Shown here piece after piece: positions 1 to 6,794 of a stretch of DNA of 45,123 nucleotides; within the stretch, counting starts at the first letter, position 1, and each line of letters starts with the position of its first letter. The translations under genes and the position numbers were made by a program. The notes beneath the pieces were generated by a model. The model ran no database searches and was not told the DNA's origin. It saw only the letters and a program-made list of their open reading frames with translations. The stretch is from a virus. The stretch lies in the IMG/VR virus record IMGVR_UViG_3300031277_000006, positions 1 through 45,123 of that record; one strand, written 5' to 3'.

Positions 1-127
1 ACCGCGACGCTGACAGCGCTATCGGAGGTCGGCGTAAAAGGCGCAACCATCTTGAAGGGCCTTGGTGTATGGGAGGGCAACGTCGAGGAATGCTTTGTGG
101 TCGAGGTGGGGACTTCCCCGCCCGCCT
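1..127. repeat. Terminal overlap, left copy
   Basis: These bases are identical to 44997-45123. The repeat lies inside a gene whose reading frame continues cleanly from the right end into the left end, so the molecule was circularised by the assembly or is circularly permuted. A length of exactly 127 is typical of the largest k-mer of short-read assemblers (general knowledge). It is probably an assembly overlap and not a physical terminal repeat. Confidence 0.95.
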
Positions 128-231
128 CCCTCAGCGGAGAGATGCGTAGCGTTGCGCTGCGACTGAAGCGAGACCTGAATCAAGCGGCTGTGCTCTTGAC
201 GAGCGCGCCCGCACAGAGTGAGGTGGTGTAG
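1..231 (+). CDS. Hypothetical protein, 3' part (gene crosses the join)
   Basis: This is the C-terminal part of a 103-residue protein whose start is the ATG at 44916. Position 1 is in frame with that start, and the stop is TAG at 229-231. The whole protein begins MNHATIYRIYVGL and contains an acidic, Val-rich middle (VEECFVVEVG). No signal peptide, membrane segment or known motif is visible. It overlaps its upstream neighbour by four bases (ATGA), so it is translationally coupled in the rightward early arm. Function unknown. Confidence 0.85.
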   Translation, partial: TATLTALSEVGVKGATILKGLGVWEGNVEECFVVEVGTSPPASLSGEMRSVALRLKRDLNQAAVLLTSAPAQSEVV

Positions 232-232
232 C

Positions 233-289
233 ATGTGTCTTGTTGTGTTGCTGCTTATCATCATACTGGCCCTAGCGCTGGACGAATAG
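233..289 (+). CDS. Possible 18-residue membrane peptide
   Basis: An ATG at 233, one base after the preceding stop, opens a reading frame MCLVVLLLIIILALALDE ending in TAG. A Shine-Dalgarno-like GAGGTGG lies at about 221-227 with normal spacing. Apart from the last two residues the peptide is entirely hydrophobic and long enough to form one membrane helix. Such mini-proteins often act by binding a larger membrane partner, but no family can be assigned. The evidence is its position, ribosome binding site and composition only; a chance frame cannot be excluded. Confidence 0.45.
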   Translation: MCLVVLLLIIILALALDE

Positions 290-360
290 CATTGCTGTGC
301 TGGCCCCCGGCCGCGGGGGCGACCAGAGCAATGATGCTCAACAACGGAGAGGAAGAAGAG

Positions 361-705
361 ATGACTCTTCAAGACCAACTGGTAGAGGCCGGGCTCGTGC
401 GCGAGGAAGTGAAGGCCAGACTCGAAGCGGAGGCGCGGAGCCGCAAGGTGCTGGATTCCGTACTGGTTACGCTTTATGCCTCGCAGCTTGTGGACCGGCA
501 GGCTTTGGCCGCGTTGCTCCCGCCTGAGCTGGAGCGCTATCACAAAGCGCTCAAAGACCTTCACCTCTATGTGGTGGAGGTAGGGCGGCACTCCATTCGG
601 TTTGCGGAACGGCCCCGGCGCTCCTACATCGCCTTCTGCTACGCGGCGCGGCGGCGGTTCGACCGCGCGTTGACGCGGGAAGCGAGGCAGCAATGCGCGC
701 TCTGA
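361..705 (+). CDS. Hypothetical helical protein
   Basis: 114 residues. ATG 361 was chosen because a purine-rich GGAGAGGAAGAAG directly precedes it; the frame is open upstream to 235, but those starts lack a good ribosome binding site. The N-terminal half is a charged, probably helical region (residues 1-60, rich in Glu, Ala, Arg and Leu). The C-terminal half is basic (FAERPRRSYIAF, AARRRFDRA). No domain recognised; the basic tail could bind nucleic acid, which is inference. Its end overlaps the start of the metalloprotease gene by 13 bases. Confidence 0.75.
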   Translation: MTLQDQLVEAGLVREEVKARLEAEARSRKVLDSVLVTLYASQLVDRQALAALLPPELERYHKALKDLHLYVVEVGRHSIRFAERPRRSYIAFCYAARRRFDRALTREARQQCAL

Positions 706-1253
706 TTCTCCTAGCCGTAGGTGCAGTTGGCTGTGCGTCCTCGCCCAAGCTGCTCGAGTGGCCGGACGGGAGCCGCCGCATGCTGTGCGCTGACGCGCCG
801 GTTACCGTGTTCGACTTGTTCACCGATGCGCGGCTCTCCGCGCAGCTCCGAACAGCGGCGGACGTCTGGAACGATTGGGCGCGCCTCCCGCTTTTCTTCG
901 TCAGCGCGGGGCCGCCTGTTGTCGTTGGTGTGGATGCGCCAGTCGTGTTCGTAGTTGAGCATGAGCTGCCAGACCCCGATTGGAATGGCTACGCCCGTTT
1001 CGGGCGTCTCGCAAGTAGGGGCGGTTGCAGCCGCAACGTCATTGTGGGTTTGTCCCCAAAAACCAGGGCGTTGACAGACCGCCAGATTGCGGCGATATTG
1101 GCGCACGAGCTTGGGCACGCATTGGGCCTAGCCCACGTCAAGCTTGATGATGAGCTGATGTGGCCGCATGTGCACCAATCGAATGTGGTACTGTTCAGAA
1201 TCCCCGCCCCCGGCGAGGAACAACTCAAATGGGTCCGAGAGACCTGGAGGTAG
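693..1253 (+). CDS. Lipoprotein metzincin-type zinc metalloprotease
   Basis: 186 residues. The N-terminus is a lipoprotein signal: hydrophobic residues 3-13 followed by AVGC with the lipid-accepting Cys at 14. Residues 138-148 read HELGHALGLAH, the full metzincin zinc motif (three His ligands and catalytic Glu139). A Met at 156 (LMWPHV) is placed like the Met-turn. This spacing is closest to matrixin-type (M10) proteases. The protein should be exported and membrane-anchored, cleaving proteins in the periplasm, at the cell surface or outside. It lies in the early arm, away from virion genes, so it is unlikely to be a structural maturation protease. The motif is strong; the biological role is unknown. 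Confidence 0.85.
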   Translation: MRALILLAVGAVGCASSPKLLEWPDGSRRMLCADAPVTVFDLFTDARLSAQLRTAADVWNDWARLPLFFVSAGPPVVVGVDAPVVFVVEHELPDPDWNGYARFGRLASRGGCSRNVIVGLSPKTRALTDRQIAAILAHELGHALGLAHVKLDDELMWPHVHQSNVVLFRIPAPGEEQLKWVRETWR

Positions 1254-1259
1254 CAAGAG

Positions 1260-1442
1260 ATGAGTGCGTCTACGACAATCGTTTTGGGACCGAATGATTC
1301 GGCCTTGGTGGTTCGGGCCGATTCCACCGCTGAGCTTTTCATTCCTAAGATTGAAGACTTGGACGCGCCGGCTCCGGTCTCCGCCATCCTGATTACGTGT
1401 GCGGCGTGTGCGGCGAAAGCGCTAGCAGAGGTGGGCAAATGA
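1260..1442 (+). CDS. Hypothetical small protein
   Basis: 60 residues, ATG start seven bases after the protease stop, with a purine-rich AGCAAGAG upstream. The N-terminal two thirds look beta-rich (TTIVLGPNDSALVV, AELFIPKI). The end is an Ala-rich stretch with a CAAC pair of cysteines. Its stop overlaps the next gene by four bases (ATGA), so translation is probably coupled. No family recognised. Confidence 0.7.
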   Translation: MSASTTIVLGPNDSALVVRADSTAELFIPKIEDLDAPAPVSAILITCAACAAKALAEVGK

Positions 1443-1681
1443 AAGCCAACAACCGTGGTGTCGGTGCGTGGGAAGTCGGTGACTACATCGTGTGCAAAGC
1501 TTGCGAGGCGTACACCCCAAGCTGCGCGAGTGGTGATGTTGCGCAGGCGTTGGAAGGGCGGCGTGTTGCAATCCCCAAGGAAGAACTCGAGGATACATGG
1601 GGCGTCGTCGGGCTTAACTGTGACGCGTGCGGCCGCGTCATCGTCAAACCGGATTCGCCGGATGATGAAGTGGGGCTATGA
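1439..1681 (+). CDS. Zinc-ribbon-like small protein
   Basis: 80 residues. The ATG at 1439 overlaps the preceding TGA; an upstream in-frame ATG at 1397 would give a longer form but lies deep inside the previous gene. Two CxxC knuckles (CKAC near residue 18, CDAC near residue 61) would form a four-cysteine zinc site. The tail is acidic (PDSPDDEVGL). Such ribbons usually bind nucleic acid or protein partners. Specific function unknown. Confidence 0.7.
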   Translation: MKANNRGVGAWEVGDYIVCKACEAYTPSCASGDVAQALEGRRVAIPKEELEDTWGVVGLNCDACGRVIVKPDSPDDEVGL

Positions 1682-1887
1682 GAGCGCTGCTTTCCACAGC
1701 GCTCCAAATGGGCGCCGTTATTGCGCTCCTTGGGGTCTTTGCCTTTGCCACCGTGCGGGGCTGTGTCGCCGAAACCAACAAGGAGCGCGCCTTTCAAATC
1801 TGCCTCCAAACCTGCGACGCCTCTCCCAAAGTCGGCACGTGCGTAAGCGTGTGCTGGGGGCAGTACAAGGGGAACAGCCATGAGTGA
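1678..1887 (+). CDS. Membrane-anchored twin CX3C mini-protein
   Basis: 69 residues, starting with ATGA overlap. Residues 9-26 form one hydrophobic segment after a single Arg, giving an N-in anchor. The following soluble part contains CLQTC (C42, C46) and CVSVC (C55, C59). This twin CX3C arrangement is known from helical hairpins locked by two disulfides, which fits the oxidising periplasm. The inference is a small periplasm-facing, disulfide-bonded protein tethered to the inner membrane. The exact partner is unknown. Confidence 0.7.
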   Translation: MRALLSTALQMGAVIALLGVFAFATVRGCVAETNKERAFQICLQTCDASPKVGTCVSVCWGQYKGNSHE

Positions 1888-2197
1888 TGCACAGGACAAG
1901 CCCGATAAGTTCATGGAGATTTTGTGCGCCCCGGAGCGCGGGCCGGTTGAGTGGGAACGGGCCAACGCCCTGACGGTGTGGCAGACGAGTCAGCGGCGCG
2001 TGCCTCGCAGTGAAAGCAAGAACGATGCCTATCGGTGCGGCCTTGTTCAGGGAATGGCCGGCATGCGCTCCCTCGAGTGTCATGGTCCGGCGGATTGGGC
2101 GGCCGCCTACGCTCTCGGTTGGATGCGCGGAGCATTCCCCCGCCCGTTCGCGGCTGAAGAAGCGGAGGCCCCGGCATCCGATGACTCAGACGCCTGA
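1880..2197 (+). CDS. Hypothetical protein
   Basis: 105 residues; ATG at 1880 overlaps the end of the previous gene by eight bases, preceded by AAGGGGAAC. The centre has the repeated pattern AYRCGLVQGM and AYALGWMRGA, suggesting packed helices. The C-terminus is a disordered acidic Ala/Glu/Asp tail (EEAEAPASDDSDA). No known motif. It overlaps the start of the RepA-like ATPase gene by 17 bases. Confidence 0.7.
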   Translation: MSDAQDKPDKFMEILCAPERGPVEWERANALTVWQTSQRRVPRSESKNDAYRCGLVQGMAGMRSLECHGPADWAAAYALGWMRGAFPRPFAAEEAEAPASDDSDA

Positions 2198-3176
2198 ATG
2201 GCCACCGCCCTTGCTGCGGGATTGGAAGAAGAAGGTGCGAGAGAGCCCCCCACCCCGCTGGATTGTCGAGCGCCTGATTCCGGCGGATGCCTTGGTCCAG
2301 GTCACGGGGCCCCCGAAACTGGCCAGGAAAACGCTGTTCACCATGGCGGTTGGCCGTGTTATCTCAACAGGGAGGTCGGTGCCCGGGCTAAGGTTGTCAA
2401 AGGACTTCGACGGTGCTGCCTCCCCCTGCTTGTTCATGGAGTACGAGGGCCCCGAGTGGAGTCTCGCGGATAGCTGGGACTGGCTTGACCACTACTACGG
2501 TCACCCAGCGAGCGAGGAAGGCCACATTCGCTGGGCACATCGCTACTCGCACATGCGGCTGACCAACGTCACCGAGCGCTACAAGGTGAAGCAACTCATC
2601 GTGGAGGAGAACATCAAGCTGTGCGTCATTGACACGATGACCCGCGCCGCCAACGCATCGGAGAACGACCCCCAGGCGATGGATGCGGTTATCACCGGCT
2701 TTGACGATTTGAAGGCGGCGACCCGCGGCGGGGCGGTTGCCTTCATTCATCATCTGCGAAAGAGCTACGGGGTTGATGAATGGGATGAGGACATCGATGC
2801 CGCGACACGCGGGTCCAGCGCGCTCGGGGGGGCCTACGACCACCACCTTGCGTTTCGACAGGGGTTCCACCGCGGCTCGGTGTTTCTGCTCACGCGGTCG
2901 AAGGTGGACAAGGAGCGGGCCTTTCGCCTGCGGTGGCTCTTTGACACCGAGGCAGGGAAAGCCGGCTTTGAGCTGGTGGAGCTACCGGTTGACGAAACCC
3001 CCAGCGACGCGATGGCGGCTCTCGCAGAGGACCTCATCGACACAACGGGGACAGTGAATCTGAAGCAGCTGGCGAAGTTGTGGGATTTTCCTCGCGCTGC
3101 TGCAGAGAACATGGTTGACCATCTGGTCGGGATGGGCGTGCTGCATCGGTCGGCACGCGGCTACAAGAAAGGGTGA
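2181..3176 (+). CDS. RepA-like (AAA_25) RecA-fold ATPase
   Basis: 331 residues from ATG 2181; the frame is open further upstream but overlaps the previous gene. The fold order matches RepA/AAA_25 ATPases: a P-loop region at about 41-52, Walker B LCVIDT (Asp151), a histidine-rich sensor AFIHHLRK near 190, then RGSSALGG. The C-terminal 50 residues resemble a winged helix (LKQLAKLWDF...MVDHLVGMGVL). These proteins are usually hexameric helicases or loaders for replication initiation. The P-loop reads GPPKLARKT, lacking the normal GK[ST] glycine and with altered spacing, so ATP binding may be weakened or unusual. No separate DnaB-like helicase is present, so this is the best candidate for the replicative helicase or loader. 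Confidence 0.75.
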   Translation: MTQTPEWPPPLLRDWKKKVRESPPPRWIVERLIPADALVQVTGPPKLARKTLFTMAVGRVISTGRSVPGLRLSKDFDGAASPCLFMEYEGPEWSLADSWDWLDHYYGHPASEEGHIRWAHRYSHMRLTNVTERYKVKQLIVEENIKLCVIDTMTRAANASENDPQAMDAVITGFDDLKAATRGGAVAFIHHLRKSYGVDEWDEDIDAATRGSSALGGAYDHHLAFRQGFHRGSVFLLTRSKVDKERAFRLRWLFDTEAGKAGFELVELPVDETPSDAMAALAEDLIDTTGTVNLKQLAKLWDFPRAAAENMVDHLVGMGVLHRSARGYKKG

Positions 3177-3177
3177 G

Positions 3178-3798
3178 ATGATGACAAAGTGGGAGAAGGA
3201 AGAAGTGCGAGTGTGGCGGTTGCCGGCGGATGTAGCTTTTGGGGGTGAGCTGTGCGTGGTCGCTGCATACCCAGGAGACAGGTGGTCGACGTGGACGATG
3301 CAGGGGGATGTGCCCGCGAACCGGATTCTCGAAAACGCAGGGTATGCTTGGCCGTATGCGCCAGGGAGGCCTTGTGGGAAAAACGCCGAAGCCTGTCGAA
3401 ATGGCGAAATGGACAAGTACCTCGACTCGGAGTTTGGCCCGAGGGCTCCGCGGGAACTAGCGAACAGCAGCTCGGTCGACTCCAAAATCGCCTACGGCTC
3501 CAAGAAGGCAGAGCCCTTTCGCCGCGCCCTCACTGAAGTGTGGCGAGTCGCCCTGTATGGGCAGGGGAAGCATGGCGCCAACAACTGGCAGTGTGCCGAG
3601 GCGGATGGCATGCATTTCTACGAGGACGCACTCTGGCGACACTTGCAAGACCGTCGCATGGGAGAGGTGAAAGCGGAGGACAGCGGGTGTTATCACCTCG
3701 CACACCTCGCCTGGAACGCGTTGATGCTTCTTGAGATGGAGCTGCGAGGCGTGACCAATCCGGAGTGGTTTGGAGCCCCTAGGCGAGGTGAAGGATGA
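3178..3798 (+). CDS. dATP/dGTP diphosphohydrolase-family protein (MazZ/DUF5664-like)
   Basis: 206 residues; ATG 3178, with a second in-frame ATG at 3181. Residues 105-190 match the DUF5664 family: RRALTEVWRVALYGQGKHG, then NW, HFYEDALWRHLQ, GE, EDSGCYHLAHLAWNALMLLE. The family is named for cyanophage S-2L MazZ, which hydrolyses dATP and dGTP to monophosphates in 2-aminoadenine phages. Residues 1-100 are a separate, Pro/Gly-rich region I do not recognise. The HAD nucleotidase two genes downstream suggests joint action on the nucleotide pool. PurZ and DatZ are not visible, so a Z-genome is not implied. Confidence 0.75.
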   Translation: MMTKWEKEEVRVWRLPADVAFGGELCVVAAYPGDRWSTWTMQGDVPANRILENAGYAWPYAPGRPCGKNAEACRNGEMDKYLDSEFGPRAPRELANSSSVDSKIAYGSKKAEPFRRALTEVWRVALYGQGKHGANNWQCAEADGMHFYEDALWRHLQDRRMGEVKAEDSGCYHLAHLAWNALMLLEMELRGVTNPEWFGAPRRGEG

Positions 3799-4043
3799 AG
3801 TACAGCAAGCGCGTCCAGGAAGAAGTCGTGCACGATATGAACATCGTTTTCGAACGCCGTACGTTCGACAACGAGGAGATGTGCAACGCGGCCAAGCTAG
3901 CTCGAGACGGAACATGCACTCGTTGTCCTTGGTCTGTGTTTGAGGAGCACGGATGCATGGCTGTGGAGGGCCTTCCCGAGGACGAGCGCGTTATCGCCTG
4001 TGGCTTCATGGCTGCAATCGTCGCGCTCGGGACGAATCACTAG
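3795..4043 (+). CDS. Hypothetical Cys-containing protein
   Basis: 82 residues, ATGA overlap with the preceding gene. It contains CNAAKLARDGTCTRCPW, and later HGC and ACGF, so four or five cysteines could bind a metal or an iron-sulfur cluster. The remainder is helical and acidic. No family recognised. Its place between a nucleotide hydrolase and a nucleotidase suggests a role in nucleotide or DNA metabolism, but only by context. Confidence 0.7.
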   Translation: MKYSKRVQEEVVHDMNIVFERRTFDNEEMCNAAKLARDGTCTRCPWSVFEEHGCMAVEGLPEDERVIACGFMAAIVALGTNH

Positions 4044-4045
4044 TC

Positions 4046-4249
4046 ATGTTGGCTGAGGACATCGCATCCGGTCCAGGATGGCACGGCAAGCGCCGCAAAG
4101 ACCGCCCCTGGTTTTGGTGGGTGACGGTCAGCGGAGACGTTGACACCTCCGGCTGGGGTGACATCCCCGGCGTTGGGTTCGACGGAAGCAAAAAGGCATG
4201 GGCGCTCCCAGAAGAGGTAATGCACATGCTGTTGCTGAGAGAGGAGTGA
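4046..4249 (+). CDS. Hypothetical small protein
   Basis: 67 residues from ATG 4046, two bases after the preceding stop. It is rich in Trp and Gly (RPWFWWVTVSGDVD, GWGDIPGVGFDG) and ends in a helical EEVMHMLLLREE. An upstream in-frame ATG at 3953 lies inside the previous gene and is less likely. No recognised domain. Confidence 0.65.
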   Translation: MLAEDIASGPGWHGKRRKDRPWFWWVTVSGDVDTSGWGDIPGVGFDGSKKAWALPEEVMHMLLLREE

Positions 4250-4252
4250 ACC

Positions 4253-4807
4253 ATGGCACGAATCATTTGCGACGTTGACGGCGTTCTTGCCAACTTCGTT
4301 GGCGGAGTGGCTGAGCTGATTGGCCGGCCGCTTGTGGCAAAGCAGTGGGGCTTCATCGAGAGGGACCTGACACCGAATGAGCAAAAGATGGTGAAGTTGG
4401 TGTTGAAGCGCGGGGCATTTTGGCGGGGGCTCGCCGGCCTTCCTGGTGCAGCTCGTGGTGTTGCAGAACTTCGGTTCCAGGGACACGATGTCATCTTCGC
4501 CACATCCCCATGGGCGTCCTGTCGAGAATGGTGGTATGAGCGCGTGTCGTGGCTTGAGCGCCGCATGAGTGCTGCGCGAGCTGAGTGTGTTGCCATCGTC
4601 CGCAAAGAGCTGCTTGAGGGCGACGCATTCATCGATGACCGCCCCGAAAATGTGGAGGCGTGGATTGCGGCGCACCCCGACAAGCACGCCTATCTGTTCA
4701 CGGTCTCCTACAACGTGGGCGCGGCTGTCCTCAGACACCCACGCGTGCATCCGTTTGACTGGTCAGAGGTGAAGGTGGGCAGGCTGTTGCGGAGGCTGGC
4801 GAAATGA
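4253..4807 (+). CDS. HAD-family 5'(3')-deoxyribonucleotidase-like phosphatase
   Basis: 184 residues with a GAGAGGAG ribosome binding site. HAD motif I is DVDGVLANF (nucleophile Asp7, acid/base Asp9), motif II is ATSPW, and motif IV is DDRPENV. This set is typical of cytosolic 5'(3')-deoxyribonucleotidases (NT5C family), which dephosphorylate dNMPs. It lies three genes after the dATP/dGTP diphosphohydrolase-like gene, whose products would be dNMPs, so the two could act in sequence. The stop overlaps the helicase start by four bases. Confidence 0.8.
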   Translation: MARIICDVDGVLANFVGGVAELIGRPLVAKQWGFIERDLTPNEQKMVKLVLKRGAFWRGLAGLPGAARGVAELRFQGHDVIFATSPWASCREWWYERVSWLERRMSAARAECVAIVRKELLEGDAFIDDRPENVEAWIAAHPDKHAYLFTVSYNVGAAVLRHPRVHPFDWSEVKVGRLLRRLAK

Positions 4808-6147
4808 AACACCTCCCCCATCAGCTCGACGCTATCGACCGCGCGCTTGCTGCGCCTGGCCAACGCTGGCTGTTCGCTGACGAGATGGGGTGCGGGAAGA
4901 CCGCGGAGGCAATCGAGGCGTGGAAGCGGTTGGGTGTTGAGCGGGGGGTGGTGGTCGCCCCTGCCATGGCGCGGCCTGGTTGGGTGAAACAGTTTGAGCA
5001 GTGGTGGCCGGAGCAACAGGTGGCGATGATTGACATGAGCCCCACCCGCAAGACGCAAACGAAGGCGCGACGGGCCTCCTGGGACGAGGTGCTCTCTCGC
5101 CCGGCCCGCATCGTCTCGCCTGAGTTGTTGAACGCGGAGCGCGAACGCGTGCTCCTCGAAGCGGGTGGGGTTCTTGTCATTGACGAGGTACACATGCTAG
5201 CCAACCCATCCACCAAACGGAGCAACGTGCTTCGGCGGATGGCGAAGAGGCACAAGGGGCCTGTCCTCGTTCTCTCTGCCACCCCAATTCCGAACAAGGT
5301 GATGGGCCTGTTCAACATCGTCGACACCGTGTGGCCTATGCGCTTCGGAAAAGGGGATGGGCGCCGCCCCGGCTTCAGCTTTCTCCAGCGGTACTTGGAG
5401 CGCATCTACACCGTCAACGGCACGGATTGGGGTGGGCTCCTGGACGAGTATGCTGAGGAGCTGCGCTATCGCCTCGGCTTCATGATGAGCCGCGTCACCC
5501 GCGCGGCCCTCGCAGGCCACATTCCGCAGTTTCAAATCAAGCCCCTGCGCGTACCTGGGAACATTGACCCCGACACGTTCGTCCTTGACTGGGCAAGAGA
5601 GGTGATGCATGAAGCCAAGCATGTGGCGGTACTTACGCACAGAAGAGCCTCTGCGGCTCGGCTCGCCGCGGTGCTATCTGGACTTGGCCGGCCCACCGTG
5701 CTTGTCGATGGCAGTATCCCGACGACACCGAGAGCGGCCAGGATTGCGGCGCTCCGCGAACAGCCCGCCGGGTTCCTTGTGTCAACAATGCACGCGGTGT
5801 CAGAGAGCATTAGCCTTAGCTGGTGTCACCGGAATCTTCTGGCAGAACTTTACTGGTCCCCTAAGGTCCTGACGCAGGTTGCCGGACGGTTTCCCCGCCT
5901 CGATGGGACAGCCCCGACCGTGCTCGAGATTCTCGTGCGACCGAACAGCGTTGAGGAGCGGATGGCTGTGGCGCTGAACGACAAGCTGTGGCAGATTTCA
6001 CAGGTGACGAAGGAGGGGGAAGCCGAGCACGACATCCGCATCGCCCTGAACGATGAAGACGACCTGGAGAAATTGCTGGCGGAGGCTGCGTTCTCCGTCT
6101 GCTCCGACGAAGAAGCGTCGCTGTTTGACGCGATGGGAGAGGAATGA
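4804..6147 (+). CDS. SNF2-like superfamily 2 DNA helicase
   Basis: 447 residues, ATGA overlap. The motifs run in order: N-terminal HQLDAIDRAL, Walker A DEMGCGKT (residues 26-33), DEVH box (127-130), motif III LSATPIPN (157-164), and C-terminal motif VI QVAGRFPRLDG. The compact length and DEMGCGKT signature match phage SNF2-type translocases. It probably moves along double-stranded DNA during replication or recombination. The genome has no other SF1/SF2 helicase. The C-terminal tail is acidic (DEEASLFDAMGEE). Confidence 0.88.
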   Translation: MKHLPHQLDAIDRALAAPGQRWLFADEMGCGKTAEAIEAWKRLGVERGVVVAPAMARPGWVKQFEQWWPEQQVAMIDMSPTRKTQTKARRASWDEVLSRPARIVSPELLNAERERVLLEAGGVLVIDEVHMLANPSTKRSNVLRRMAKRHKGPVLVLSATPIPNKVMGLFNIVDTVWPMRFGKGDGRRPGFSFLQRYLERIYTVNGTDWGGLLDEYAEELRYRLGFMMSRVTRAALAGHIPQFQIKPLRVPGNIDPDTFVLDWAREVMHEAKHVAVLTHRRASAARLAAVLSGLGRPTVLVDGSIPTTPRAARIAALREQPAGFLVSTMHAVSESISLSWCHRNLLAELYWSPKVLTQVAGRFPRLDGTAPTVLEILVRPNSVEERMAVALNDKLWQISQVTKEGEAEHDIRIALNDEDDLEKLLAEAAFSVCSDEEASLFDAMGEE

Positions 6148-6344
6148 CCCCGCTCCTCCAAAGTGACGATGTCCCCGTTCCAACACGCTCAGTTGAGGAG
6201 CTTACGGGGGCGGTCAAAACGGCAGAGAGGCGGCTCACGGCATATCGGGATTTGGTGAAGCATCAACAAACGAAGCTGCAAGCATTGCGGGTGCAGCTTA
6301 TCATCGCGGAGGAAATCCGCAGGAGAGGAAATGATGACACTTGA
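6144..6344 (+). CDS. Small coiled-coil protein
   Basis: 66 residues, ATGA overlap with the helicase gene. After a Pro/Val-rich start, residues 18-60 form one charged amphipathic helix (AERRLTAYRDLVKHQQTKL) likely to dimerise as a coiled coil. No catalytic motif. Its position suggests an accessory to the helicase or nuclease, which is inference. Confidence 0.65.
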   Translation: MTPLLQSDDVPVPTRSVEELTGAVKTAERRLTAYRDLVKHQQTKLQALRVQLIIAEEIRRRGNDDT

Positions 6345-6630
6345 GGAAGCAGTGAATGGCGCGGTCAGGAAGTGGGCTGAGGCAGCGGAAGCGGCCCCAG
6401 ATAGATATTCGGGTGCGTATGGTGGGGCTTGTACGTTGTGCGATTTTGCCGGAAACCCGAACGGCGAGCCCGGAGAGTGCGGGGCATGCCCTGTTGTCAC
6501 TGCATTTGGCCCGGACCCCCACGGCTGGTTTGCGTGCCACGAGTTTGTTTATACGGATGGGACAACGACAGACGCTCTGCTGTCTGTGCTGTTTCTTGCC
6601 GCGGCCCTCGGCGTAGAGGTGACGGGATGA
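6331..6630 (+). CDS. Hypothetical Cys-rich protein
   Basis: 99 residues, ATG ATG start at 6331, overlapping the previous gene by 14 bases, after an AGGAGAGGA ribosome binding site. Central cysteines CTLC, CGAC and FACHEF could bind zinc or an iron-sulfur cluster. The C-terminus is hydrophobic (ALLSVLFLAAALGVEV), possibly a helix against a membrane or in a core. No family recognised. Confidence 0.68.
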   Translation: MMTLEEAVNGAVRKWAEAAEAAPDRYSGAYGGACTLCDFAGNPNGEPGECGACPVVTAFGPDPHGWFACHEFVYTDGTTTDALLSVLFLAAALGVEVTG

Positions 6631-6794
6631 GTCCGGCTTGGTACAACCGCCCCGCCAAATGGCCGCCGGATATCCCGCCACCTACCAATTGGTGGCACCC
6701 ACCGGAGAAGAAGCGGGACATCGGCCCCGCTGCCCTCGCTGTGCTTCTCTTGGCTGTCGTTGGTATCGTTGCCGTGGCGGTGCGCTGTGGTTGA
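6627..6794 (+). CDS. Small single-pass membrane protein
   Basis: 55 residues; ATG 6627 overlaps the previous TGA. The first 30 residues are Pro/Trp-rich and cytosolic-looking (PPDIPPPTNWWHPPEKK). A 20-residue hydrophobic helix follows (AALAVLLLAVVGIVAVAV) and ends at RCG. This gives a tail-anchored protein with almost nothing outside. The Pro/Trp segment may bind a protein partner. Function unknown. Confidence 0.65.
   Translation: MSPAWYNRPAKWPPDIPPPTNWWHPPEKKRDIGPAALAVLLLAVVGIVAVAVRCG

Noticed and set aside
1-127. A physical direct terminal repeat of 127 bases.
   Set aside because: The length equals a common assembler k-mer and the repeat lies within a continuous reading frame, so an assembly overlap is the simpler explanation.
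19-693. A 224-residue leftward frame at the left end.
   Set aside because: It runs against the tightly overlapping rightward genes and its product looks like antisense translation.
3178-3798. A 2-aminoadenine (Z) genome.
   Set aside because: A MazZ-family domain alone is not enough; no PurZ-like synthetase or DatZ-like hydrolase could be recognised.
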